This document shows, one piece after another, positions 53,101 through 63,100 of a stretch of DNA of 64,000 bases; position 1 is the first letter of the stretch, and every line of letters starts with the position of its first letter. The DNA is from Nitrospirota bacterium (GTDB lineage Bacteria; Nitrospirota; 9FT-COMBO-42-15; HDB-SIOI813): contig JADZCV010000023.1 in assembly GCA_020851375.1 (NCBI GenBank), positions 17,021 through 81,020 on the forward strand. The letters run 5' to 3'. The translations under genes were made by a program, and so were the position numbers. The notes under the pieces were generated by a model. The model ran no database searches. It worked only from the letters and a program-made list of their open reading frames with translations, and was not told the DNA's origin.

Positions 53101-54141
53101 CAGGGTATCAGGTATCAGCTGCTCTCCCCCCAGTGTCTCTGCAAGGAAGTCGCGGAGATTATCCCTCCCCGGCTGATCGTTCATGACCTCGTGTACCATA
53201 AACCAGGCGTTTATATCCCTTATGAGAGACGTATCCCGGCCGCCCAGTTCAGGTGCATGTGTGTATGATGCCCTGAACTCTGTGAATTCACCGGAAAGGG
53301 TGGTTATCATATCCCATGCTCCCTTGCGGCATTTGCCGGGCTGAATATCTCCGAGATTTACCGTCAGAGACGTACTGTCTGTCTGCCGGTCATCCACACG
53401 GGACCCTATAAGCTGAGGGACCACAAGCAGGCCCTGAAGATTCTCAACTATGCGGGGCTGCTCAGAGGCGATCTTTACACTCCTTGCCTGACCGAATCCT
53501 ACGTTCTTTACCATAACACCGAGGGTAAAGGGGATCGGGCTCTCAACGATTTGTGGTGTAAATGGATTATCGCCATCTACATCCCTGGGCTGGAAATAGG
53601 TAATCTCAAGCTCAGGGTCGGGTTTGACTGTAATGGTATCCGGAAGGACACGGAGTACATCCTGAGAGATCTCCATCCCATAGATGGAACCGGCAAGCTG
53701 GGCTCCAATCGCGTATTGCCTGCCATCAGGTGTTGTGCCTCCGGCTGACAGTTTGGGGATGATGAACCACTCAACTACAGCCTTTTGACCCGGAGAAATA
53801 ATACCTGTGCCGTCTATTGCCGTGATGCTTTTAATCTTTGGCGGCTGGACAAAAAAGAGGTTCGACGCATCTGTGATAGTACCGTCCCCTGCATCCATAC
53901 CAAAGGTCAGTGCCGCAGAAAAATCCGTGATACTGGCATCACCCTCGTTATTCGTAACCTCCAGTGTTGCCAGAAAGCCGACCCTTTCCATGGTCAGCTC
54001 CTGAAGTATCTCTATCTTGACATATGAGCAGAGCCCCTGATACTGCTGCGCAGCCTGGCCCTTCCCTGTCATAAATACCAATGCCAGGCAGGTTGCGGCT
54101 ATCACCGGATAGAGATATTTTTTCATATTCTTAAGCGTCAT
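50158..54141 (-). CDS. Secreted modular protein with beta-propeller-like repeats
   Basis: A 1,327-residue protein starting at ATG 54141 in a 4-bp overlap with the giant gene (a second ATG is five codons on). Signal peptide about 6-30. The first 400 residues include CARDB-like Ig domains (L-E-V-T-N-N-E-G-D-A-S-I-T). Middle parts have Ig-like and bacterial-surface modules; about 820-900 has a FlgD-like unit (V-V-P-P-G-W-Y-S-V-R-I-T). Residues about 905-1150 have TolB/WD-like propeller blades (G-K-W-V-V-W-Q-D-Q-R-N-G-N-W-D-I-F, each of about 50 residues, W-x-D-x-R-x-G-x-x-D-I-Y). The end resembles the C-terminal tandem unit of the 46746-48425 protein. Role unknown. Confidence 0.82.
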   Translation of the reverse strand: MTLKNMKKYLYPVIAATCLALVFMTGKGQAAQQYQGLCSYVKIEILQELTMERVGFLATLEVTNNEGDASITDFSAALTFGMDAGDGTITDASNLFFVQPPKIKSITAIDGTGIISPGQKAVVEWFIIPKLSAGGTTPDGRQYAIGAQLAGSIYGMEISQDVLRVLPDTITVKPDPELEITYFQPRDVDGDNPFTPQIVESPIPFTLGVMVKNVGFGQARSVKIASEQPRIVENLQGLLVVPQLIGSRVDDRQTDSTSLTVNLGDIQPGKCRKGAWDMITTLSGEFTEFRASYTHAPELGGRDTSLIRDINAWFMVHEVMNDQPGRDNLRDFLAETLGGEQLIPDTLYESDCNTLPVNRLDNVGVLAYSGYSATVRATADRENWVFMRVDDPAQARFRIGSVVRSDGKVLNPNNYWTNIRYRQGDNAKLTYLNIFDFVALGEYQYTVTYEPIGTDTEPPVTTLLLSGQNKKINDTYFVLPETQIFFIAEDYSPVGTYYKLDSAPDFVPAYPFNIQGAGTHILEYYSADLAGNEETHQIATIAVSTADPGIENITTDSETLFIAGDSISVRPTSVTVGFNGVVTADSLSADMDVFRGVFGYPTLSGVPSSPIRSGNAAITVGGENVDFYRYRLGSGAWSGEFPVSQAINLTGFSGPVLLSVSGRSQYGSYHPDNEAVVAAWTVDAAAEPVVITGVPAMPSRLADAALLVSGSAYYCYRLDGTYYRPDTGAGAPIILTRLSDGEHTVEVRARASAGTSCPATGAGTIVRWSVNRQYGLSFPLVARVRHHILGQVDANTTGFTWDGRNDSGVVVPPGWYSVRITVNDGLGRAAGAVRLVYVGDMVSDGSLLSDAGNAGQKEAYAFGKWVVWQDQRNGNWDIFALDLSNSAASPVVLTNNALNQERPRTDGRFVVWEDRQSDGTWDIWAKEPGSVNPAFAITETSEFDERKPVIYWPWVVYQTKPVSNPGAPWQLMAYNMITAVTEAVDATTQDQLDPAIHHQLVVWQDFRDVGYGEIYLKDLRTGDVRRITNNPGGQYHPAIFNQWIVWADNRNGQFDLYGYNLRRNAEIRLTNTPEDETRPYINDKWVVYTEDSAGELDINLRLLHLSNLASVQLTNAESEKEKPSLASGRLIWSELHSGRSQVMAGTLPDLQPVFDNQNTVAVTEGMVSNQGDAYTLLKLWNEQAGVSEITRYTTLLPQPVADTVQWTGGAPAGNNFALESGTFLWVRFNDTNILDLGQGTCTDINLAAGANVFSYSCFPDHYSAYNLIRELGTANVRAIRLLDSETGRWEAASVSGGLIVGEDFDIPSVAVVMIDMKVPFGPWRPGE

Positions 54142-57100
54142 CTGCCTTCCCCGTCAGAACTTAGATATTCCCTTACCTTCTTTTCTATCCCTGTCTCTTC
54201 TTCACCGCCGCATTTCTGATGAGCGAGCACCCCGTTTGCAAAATATGACTCATACTCATCCACATCAAAGTTGTACACAACCGAAGGCTGTTCCGTACGA
54301 ATGATCTCAACAATCTCTGCATCCTCTCCATCCGGCAGGACCAGGAGATCCCCGGATTTAAGGAGTCTGCCGGCAACCCATTTATCATCACCCTTTACCC
54401 AGAAGAAATGCTCATCAGTGGTCTCAAGACGGCTAATGAGCGAGGTCCCTTCACTATTCTGCCGGCGATACCTGAGTTCAAGGATGTGATCAGACTCACG
54501 GACATAAACCTCTTTAACAACCCCGGCATGACCGTCATAGGTCATGACCTTGTCACCAGCCCGTATCTCCTCGATCTTCTGAACACCCCCGTCTGCCATA
54601 AGAATTGGTGTACCTGCTGCAAAACAACCCTGTCCTCCGTTACCAGTAAGATAGTTTGGCTGGCTGGGGTAAGGCGGTGGAGGCGTGCCACCTGGACCAG
54701 GAGCACTTGAGATAACAGAACCTATCAAACAGCCGGCAAATTGGGCAGCACTCGACGCAAGGAATTCTACGGGTTTTCCAAGCCCTGCAGCATTTTGCGC
54801 AAAATTCGCCGCATGTATTCCAACCAGAAGCCCTACCGCAAGTCTTCCCATTGCCTCTCGCTCCGCCTGGGAGATATAAGAGTTCGTACTTCCACGAACT
54901 ATAGCCCCAATCCCCTGGACAGCGTCAGTAAGTCCGCCAAAGTCAATCCCTGGAACAAGCCCCTCCGCACAATCGCCAATTGGACCCGGAGGGAGTGCAT
55001 TGACATTGCCTCTGTAAGTAATATGATAGGGCACCTCTACTGTCTCCATAGCGCCTAACCGTGGCATAAAGGAGATTAACGGTTCTAACCGTGCAGTACC
55101 GGTATCAGCAGTCTCAAGAATCACATTATCCAGCCCTTTCAATCCAAAGTTGGAAACTTTTACAATAAAGGTTGTCTCAAAGCCAGGTGTAATGTTGGCA
55201 AGCTGGACATAAGGGGGGTCAATCACAAGGACCGGAACCGGCACGTGTGTCTCAAACCTCTGTTCAATCTTGAGCTCATACTTGTCTGTAAATGGAACCG
55301 GCACCACATTAAAGGTCACAGTGATCAGATTCCGGTTAAGTTCAGCCTCTTCCAGAATCAACTGATCTGCAACAACAGTGATAACACCATTTACATAACT
55401 GTGCCCTGGCGCATTCACCTGATATGACCAGTCTCCGGGATTGAGTCCGTCCAACTGAATCTCTCCATTTATATCTGTATCCGGTGATACTATCTGTTCA
55501 TGGATAACATTATTAAATGTCCGCACCGTCGCCCCTTCGACACGCTGGCCCAGATTATTATAAATCCTGAACAGAGCAGAACCCTTCAGCTGTGATGTGA
55601 CAAGGACATAAACATTTACATTCGTCTGCTGAGTGGAGTTTGATCCGGTGATGACAAATTTATCAGAGTGATCACCAAAGGCAGTGTCAGAAGGAGGAGT
55701 AATCACGACATCAAATGTCCGGGCCTCTCCAACCCCTATGGTGCCAAGCAGCACCTTGCCTGAACCGGATCTCGGCAGGTTTGTGGATATCCATGTCACA
55801 TCCTGAGGCACACTCATCTCAGCATCAAGCAGTTCCCTGAGGCCGTTATTTCTTACTGTTACAGGTATGGTGCGCACCGTACCGCGGGCAGCGCTTACCT
55901 GAACATAACCTGCAGCCGGACTCTCAAGCGTGATAACCGGGACAGCAGGGGCGAGGGTAACTGACCCGTAGAAGACCACTGACGCGCCCTGAGCGGAACT
56001 CAGCATATATTCCACATTGGCTGCAGAAGGCGCATCCATATCAGCGGACAACTGCAGTGATACATTCTTCTTTTCTCCCGGTTGAACCTGATAACCTGAC
56101 GGCAGATTGGCCTGTCCCTGTATCGTGGGTTCATCTATTTCATTTCCAAAGGCATCTATTGTATAGGCACGGAACTGTGACGAAAATCCGGTAAGAGGCG
56201 TATCCCCCGGATTGTACAGGGACACATTGAAATTAAATGTATCTGCCTTTGATGACCTGATCGAGGCCTGTACAGGGGAGATATATACCCTGAACAGCGA
56301 GAAGCGGTACTGATCAATAGTATCGTATACGTCAGGGTGTGCTGCCCAGATTATAAATTCACCGCTTATGCCCGGTGTCGGGTGGTATTGATAACTGTAA
56401 TTTCCTGCACTATCCGTTGTGATATCAACAAACCACTTGAACCCGCGGAGATAGAACCCAATCTTAAGCGGGGTGTCCGGCTTCGGATCTCCTGTACTGC
56501 GATCTATCGCCTGGCCGCTGATATTTATTACATCGTTGTTTGAGTAGGCATCACTGTCAGCCTGGGCAGTGCCGTAATACTCTGACAGGGTAATCCCGGA
56601 CTGCATGGTCCCTGTTAATTGTACAGTGCCGTTAAGTGCCGCGCCGGTCAGTTGATAGCTGAACTTATCCACGACACCGGTAAATGTAATAATCGCCCCC
56701 TCTTCGAGATTTGCAGGTACAAGCACCTGAACATCTACACAGAGACTGCCGCCGCTCGGAATCGTTACATACCCTGTTCCGGACGAAATCCTGGTGCCCG
56801 GAGGGTAACCTTTGTAAGTGCCGCGGCTTATCTCAAGGCCTTCCCCGTTCATAATGGCAACATAGATATCACCCGGCTCTGTCCCATTGGCACGGTTAAC
56901 AACAACATCCATGTCAGTGTAGCCGGGGTTTCTTACGCACACATTGACCATACTTAACCCGCCGGCCAGTGGAACCTGATCAACCGTCATAGTGATCATG
57001 GCTGGAGGATTCTGCACACCTGAGAAGACTACATCACGCTGGTATACCACCGTGCTGCCCGCCTCGCCTGTTTGCCTTGTCGTAATCCTTAAAATATGGT

Positions 57101-60100
57101 CATCAGTTGATGAGCCTATTGGGACAATAATATTATTGACATACGTTGTATTCGCTGCAATTATCTGATTAATATCCTGTTCATGTGAATAGGTCTCTGT
57201 CCCGTTTACTGTCAGGCGCAGACCGAGGTGATTCATTGGGAATGAGTTCACAGCCTCCCTGTTCTGTACCGAGACCTCAAATTTACTGAAGTAGCCGGTA
57301 ATGAGCGGCCTCGGGTTTCCGTTTACATCCGGATTTGCCATTGCTGATATGACAATAGGATAGACCTCTATCTTCCTTGGCGGACTTTCCTCTCCACCAG
57401 CATTAACAGCTCTGACGGCATATTCAACGCGTGAGGCGCCTGCATAGAATATATCTGTGAAAGAAGGGGTCGTCAGCAGCGCACTATTTAGTTTGATGCC
57501 TCCACGGTAGACGTTATAACCAACCGCTGTTGGATCACTGCTGGTCCATGCAAGTATTGGCGCATTGCTGTTATTGATAAAGACCTGCAGGCTGCTTACT
57601 GCACCTACCGTCAGATTAAAGATTACCGGCGCAGCAGGGTTCTCATTTCCAATAACATCGGCCGAGGCAACTACGTAGTTGTAACTGCCGCCTGTTGCAG
57701 GATAGTCTGTCGCTTCAAAACTCCCTGCACCGCCGGCTGAAACTGTCCTGATCCTGGTTCCATTGCGGTATACAAAATATTTGGCCGGCAACTCACCGGA
57801 TAAAGGTGAACCCCATGTGACCCGCACGCCTGCTGTACCCAGGTTCACGGCAACATTCTCCGGCATATCAGGGGCCAGCCGATCAGACAATGCCTGTACA
57901 GGCAATGACATCACACTCTCTGCGCCCCTGCGGTCCGTTGTAACTCCATAGCAATAAGCGCCGTCAACTGGGGGGATGTCGGTATAGCTGGTGCCTGTAA
58001 GGTTCATGTCAACTATTTCTGTTGGTATTGTGTCACAGGGGGCGCTCCCGCGATACACCCTGTAGCTCTCCGCCTTAGACACTGCCCCCCATGAGAGCCT
58101 CACCTCACCAGCCGGCCACGAGACTGCCGCCAGGTTACCAGGCGCCTCTGTTGCTTCAGGCGTGGCAGTATTATATATCTCAAGGCTTCCTCCGGCAGTT
58201 ATGATTGTACCCACATTACCAAGCCTGTCCTCTGCAGACAAGGCAAACTGACCGAGGCCGCTGCCCATATCAGGATTGAGAGGGAGCGTGCCGGACCAAC
58301 TGCTGCCGGAACCAATCATTGCAATGTTTACCGGACTGCCTGCAGGAGGGGTAAATATAAGTTCAGGAATCGTATTCACCCTTACAGATTCATTCAATGA
58401 CAGCGTCACGGCAACATTGACATTATTCAACACCTGTACCGGCTCAACAGGGCTTGTTGAAACAGGGCCTGACGGCCCCCTCGTATCTATAACAAGTTGC
58501 AGACCCGAAGGTGAACCTGAGAAGGCATTCCCTGCCTGATCCCTTGCAGAGGCAAACACAGATGCTGTTCCTGATGGTGTGGCTCCTGTCACATTAAGAC
58601 TACCGGTATAGGTCAGTTCATCCACACGTGTCAGGCCGACCGTAATCGGGGAACCTGCACCTGCAGGTGTTATCGTAAGACCCGGGGCAGTCACCAGCGC
58701 CTCATTGGATATCACAGTCAAGGCAAGCAACCCAGCCCCAACAGGCGGAACGCTTCCGTAACTGACGGCCAATGTCGGTGCAGTACTGTCATAGGTTACT
58801 GAGATAATATTGGAAAGCTGGCTGGTATTGCCCGCATCATCCACGCCTGTAAGGGCATAGAACCATGTCCCGTCCGCAAGGCTTCTGTCTCTGTATAACA
58901 TTGTCGTCACGTTGTTTGCTGCCAGAGTCGCCTGTGAGGCATCAGTAAAGGCTGAGGCACGGCGGTAGACCCTGAATTTTGACGGATGCTCGCCGTTATC
59001 TGCAAACTTCCATGCAAGGTCAACCCCATTGCCCGGTATGGCTGTTGCTGACAGGAGGACAGGAGCTGCCGGCGCCCCGGAATCAAGCACGACGGTTACA
59101 ACATTGGAGTTAGTGCTGACACCAACGCTGTCAGATGCCGTGGCAACAAATTTAGAGGCGCCTTCCTGAAGCGCAATATTTGTAATCTCAAAGAGACTAT
59201 TACTGCCTGCAACAGGCGTCCCGACAACAAACCCGTTTCTCCTCACCGTTACAGGTATAAATGGTTCAGCCGTACCACGAACCGTCACAGGACCTGTAGT
59301 CACGATAAGCCCATTCGCCGGTGCAGTGATAACCGGCGCCGGTGGAGGTACAAGGTTTACGGTCACATTCTTTTCCACTGTTGTCACATGCCCGGCCAGG
59401 TCACGGACCAGTAGCTTCACCCTGTGAATCCCATCTGTCAGCGTCCTTACATCCCACAGATGTGTAAATGCAGTCCCTGTACTGCTTGATATAAGGATGT
59501 CGTCTGCATAGAACCTGATTACATCAACACCAAGCACTGCAGTGGCCCCGGCAGTCACTGTTAACGGACGCCCGATAACCTGTCCTTCTGCAAGGCTGAA
59601 TATATTTATCACCGGCCCCTCTGTAACGTAAGTCACAGGGATAGAAACCGGCGTTGAGACAGTCCCTGTCGGACTCTTCAACTGGGCAAAGATTGTCTTG
59701 TCACCTCCGGTTTCAGAAAGGGTAAAGATGGCATTTGGAGAGAACAGATCAAAGAAGACACCTGTAAAAGCAGAGTCCTCACTAAGCCGCATCTCTTCAG
59801 CGTTGCGGCCTGCCAGGATCAATGAAACATCGCGTACACCCACACGCGTCTCTCCGCTTGCAGTCGCCATTGCCGGCGTCAGGACAGGCTCAAATGTCAG
59901 GAATGGGGCAAAAGTGACACTGCCGGTAATCCTGCTTCCAATAATCGCTGAATCTGCGGAGCCCCACCAGTTTCCAACGGCATTTATCGTCTGACTGTTA
60001 TCAGAAGATGCGTTTATTGTATTATTCTTGATCACTGAATTCGTGATCGTAAGCCCGGCCCCTGTCTCAACCAGGATACCTATATCGTTATAGCGCAATA

Positions 60101-63100
60101 AGGCATCCGAGGTATTCAGGAAAGCACCGCTGCTTAGATGCAGCCCGGCGCCGTTGTTGTTCAGCGCGGTGAATGCATCCACAGTCGGGGCGCTGCTATT
60201 GAGACGGAGTCCGTAACCATACTTTATAAAGACATGCCTCAGCAGAGATCCTGTGTCACCACCGGAAAGGGTGATGCCATTCCAATCCCCTGGATTTGGC
60301 GTCCCAGCCGGAATGTCATTATCAGAGGTCAGGGTAATGGGCTTAAGTGCCGTGCCGTCGGCAACCAGTTTCCCTGCCTCAACCGTAATCCCGGCGCCGT
60401 CTGCAAAGCGGAGGGTCGTACCCTGCGCAATTGTCACAACGGCATTGTTCTTTATAACCATCGTCTGGCTGATCATGACCTCTTTCAGCACGCCGCCGCC
60501 GATTGTCATGTCAGAGGTAATATCGCCCGCATAAGGATCAGACCAGGAGATTGTAGTCACCGCATCATTAAACTCATTGGCGCTGTTAAAGCCGACAACG
60601 GCAAAGTAGTATGTCCTGGCCCGGTCAAGCCCGGATACCGTATATTGCGACACCGATGAATCAAGCGTCGCTAATGGCGTAAGGCCTGTAACAGTAGTAA
60701 AGTCCGTCTCCGCCATATAGACCCTGAATCCTGAGAATCCACACAGGGTACCTGTGTTATAACCGGTCCATGACAGCACCGACTGATCCGGATCAGCTCC
60801 GGAACCAACCGCAATCGCGACCGGCGGCGGCACCGGACGATTAATAGTGATTGGGTGTGAAACCACTGCCGGAATAAAGTTACCAACTGCATCCATGGCT
60901 GTAACAGCAACGTGGTAATCTGTGCCGGGGCTTAGCTGGCTGACCACGAAGCTCCGTGCAGAAGGGGCAATGAGGTCCGTAAAACTGAGCCCTGTAACCG
61001 TAGTAAAGCTCCCGGCAGTAGAGCGGTAGAGCTTGAATCCAGCCAGATCAAAGGGTGCAGAATAACCAACCCATGACAATGTCGCGGAACTGCATCCCAC
61101 AGATGTTACTGATACATTCGGGTTGTTCGGCGGGGTCGCATCCAGTATGAAACTGAATATATTTACTGCCGGCAGCATGGTGTTACCAGCCCAGTCCCTT
61201 GCGCCGGACACGCTAAGGCTGATTATGCCGTCCATTCCCTGAGATAGTACGATATCAGGCGTTGAATATGTATCGTTTGGATAGAGGGTCGTCATCCATG
61301 TACCGCCGGCCGGTATAACCGGATTGATGCCGCCTGTACTGGTCAGGAGTGCCAGCGGTTCTGCGGTAGTATCCATGGAAGAATTGAATTGAATCGTCAG
61401 ACGGTAATTGTTTGTAGCGCTTACCGGACTTATGTAGAATGCTTTTACCTTTGAAACCTTGGGAGCTATGACGTCAACCAGGTTTAAGACTCCGGTATTG
61501 CCTACGGGATTACCGGCCTTGTCAGTAACAAGGTCTGTCGGATCAACAACCTCAGTTCCTGTTATAGTGAAACCTGATGTTATCTCAACGGATGCCTCTG
61601 TCAGGTCGTTATTCCATACAATGCGGTTTATATTGCCGTACTTCCTGCCTGCAGGCGGAAGGTTGACGTTTGCCTCGACTGTGTTATCAGACAGGGCAGA
61701 CGTCTTCATTGGCTCATTGAACCTGAAGAAGTACCGGTCACCTGTGGTCACAGTGCCGCTGCCATCAGCATCATCAAAGACGATATTCACCAATACCGGC
61801 GGCGTGCTGTCCTTGCCCGAAAGGAAATGAGAACCCGTCACTGTATTTCCTGCGACATCGGTTACGAACACAGCCGGGACTATCAGCTCATCACCATGGA
61901 TGGTGAATCCCGCTGTAACCGTAACAGTTAACTCTCTTCTGTCAGAACTCCAGTTTATGGTATTAACATCACCATAACGGAAACCGCCTGAAGGCCTGAG
62001 ATAGACGTTTGCATTCTGTGTGCCGTCCTGAATTACAGAGGTCTTCATGGCCTCGCTAAACAGGAAGACATACTTATCACCAAGGCTCAGACTCCCGCTT
62101 GCATCCTGATCTATCCAGTTCAGGCTCATGAATTTAGGTGCAATGGTATCAGTTGTATTGAGACTCTGAGTACCAACAGATGGGTTCCCAAAGAGGTCTT
62201 TAAGACCGTTTGGTGTTATAAGCTCTGTGCCGGTTACTGTAAAGCCATCCGTGAGCGTCACGATGGCTGTCCTGCCATCGGCACTCCATCTGGATTGATT
62301 CACCGTTCCATAAACGCGGTCGCCTGAAGAAACCAGCCGGACATTCGCACCAGCATCAGCACTACCATCAACAAGGAGGGATGTGTCCATCTCTTCAGAG
62401 AAATGGAAATAGAAGTCATCACCAGTGGTAAGAGTACCGCTGCCATCACTGTCATTGTATTCCACTGCCTCAAAACGGGGCGGGCTTAACTCAATGATAT
62501 CCTCCATCAACCATGCCTCTGTCACTGCTGCACGCAGGGTTGTAGTTGGGTTATCATGAACAAACTCCAGCGTGATGTTCCCGGTGGCATAGTAGGATGA
62601 TGGTATAGAGAATTCATACTGCACCGGAGCTGCTGTCGGCATTTTCATGGAGCCATGTACAGGGTTGCCATTCCCGTCTGTCAGGCTCTGTACACTGACC
62701 TCACCTGCATCGCCGTAGAAATAACTGGTACGGAGCTTATAGCGCTTGCTGCTATTAAGTCCTGTGTAGTCAAGTATGACAACATTGCTGTCCCAGGCCA
62801 TGGTACGGTCAGGTCTCAGGGTTGTGGGGTCCCACATGTCAGACAAAGTCCCCTGGGTCAGGGCAGGGATTGTCATGGATCCACCGGTCGAGCCTGCGCC
62901 TGCACTGAAATTACGGTAAGAGAACTCTGTTGCAACTGTAGTCTGGAAGGGGGAATAAGCCACATTATTACTGACCCTGTCCCCCTTGCCTGTAGTATTT
63001 GTACTTGAATGATACGGCCCGCTACCGTCGGGATCTCCCCACCAGTTCTGCGTGGCATCTATCATGTTTGCTGTCCCGTTAAGCAGGCCGTATCCACGGT

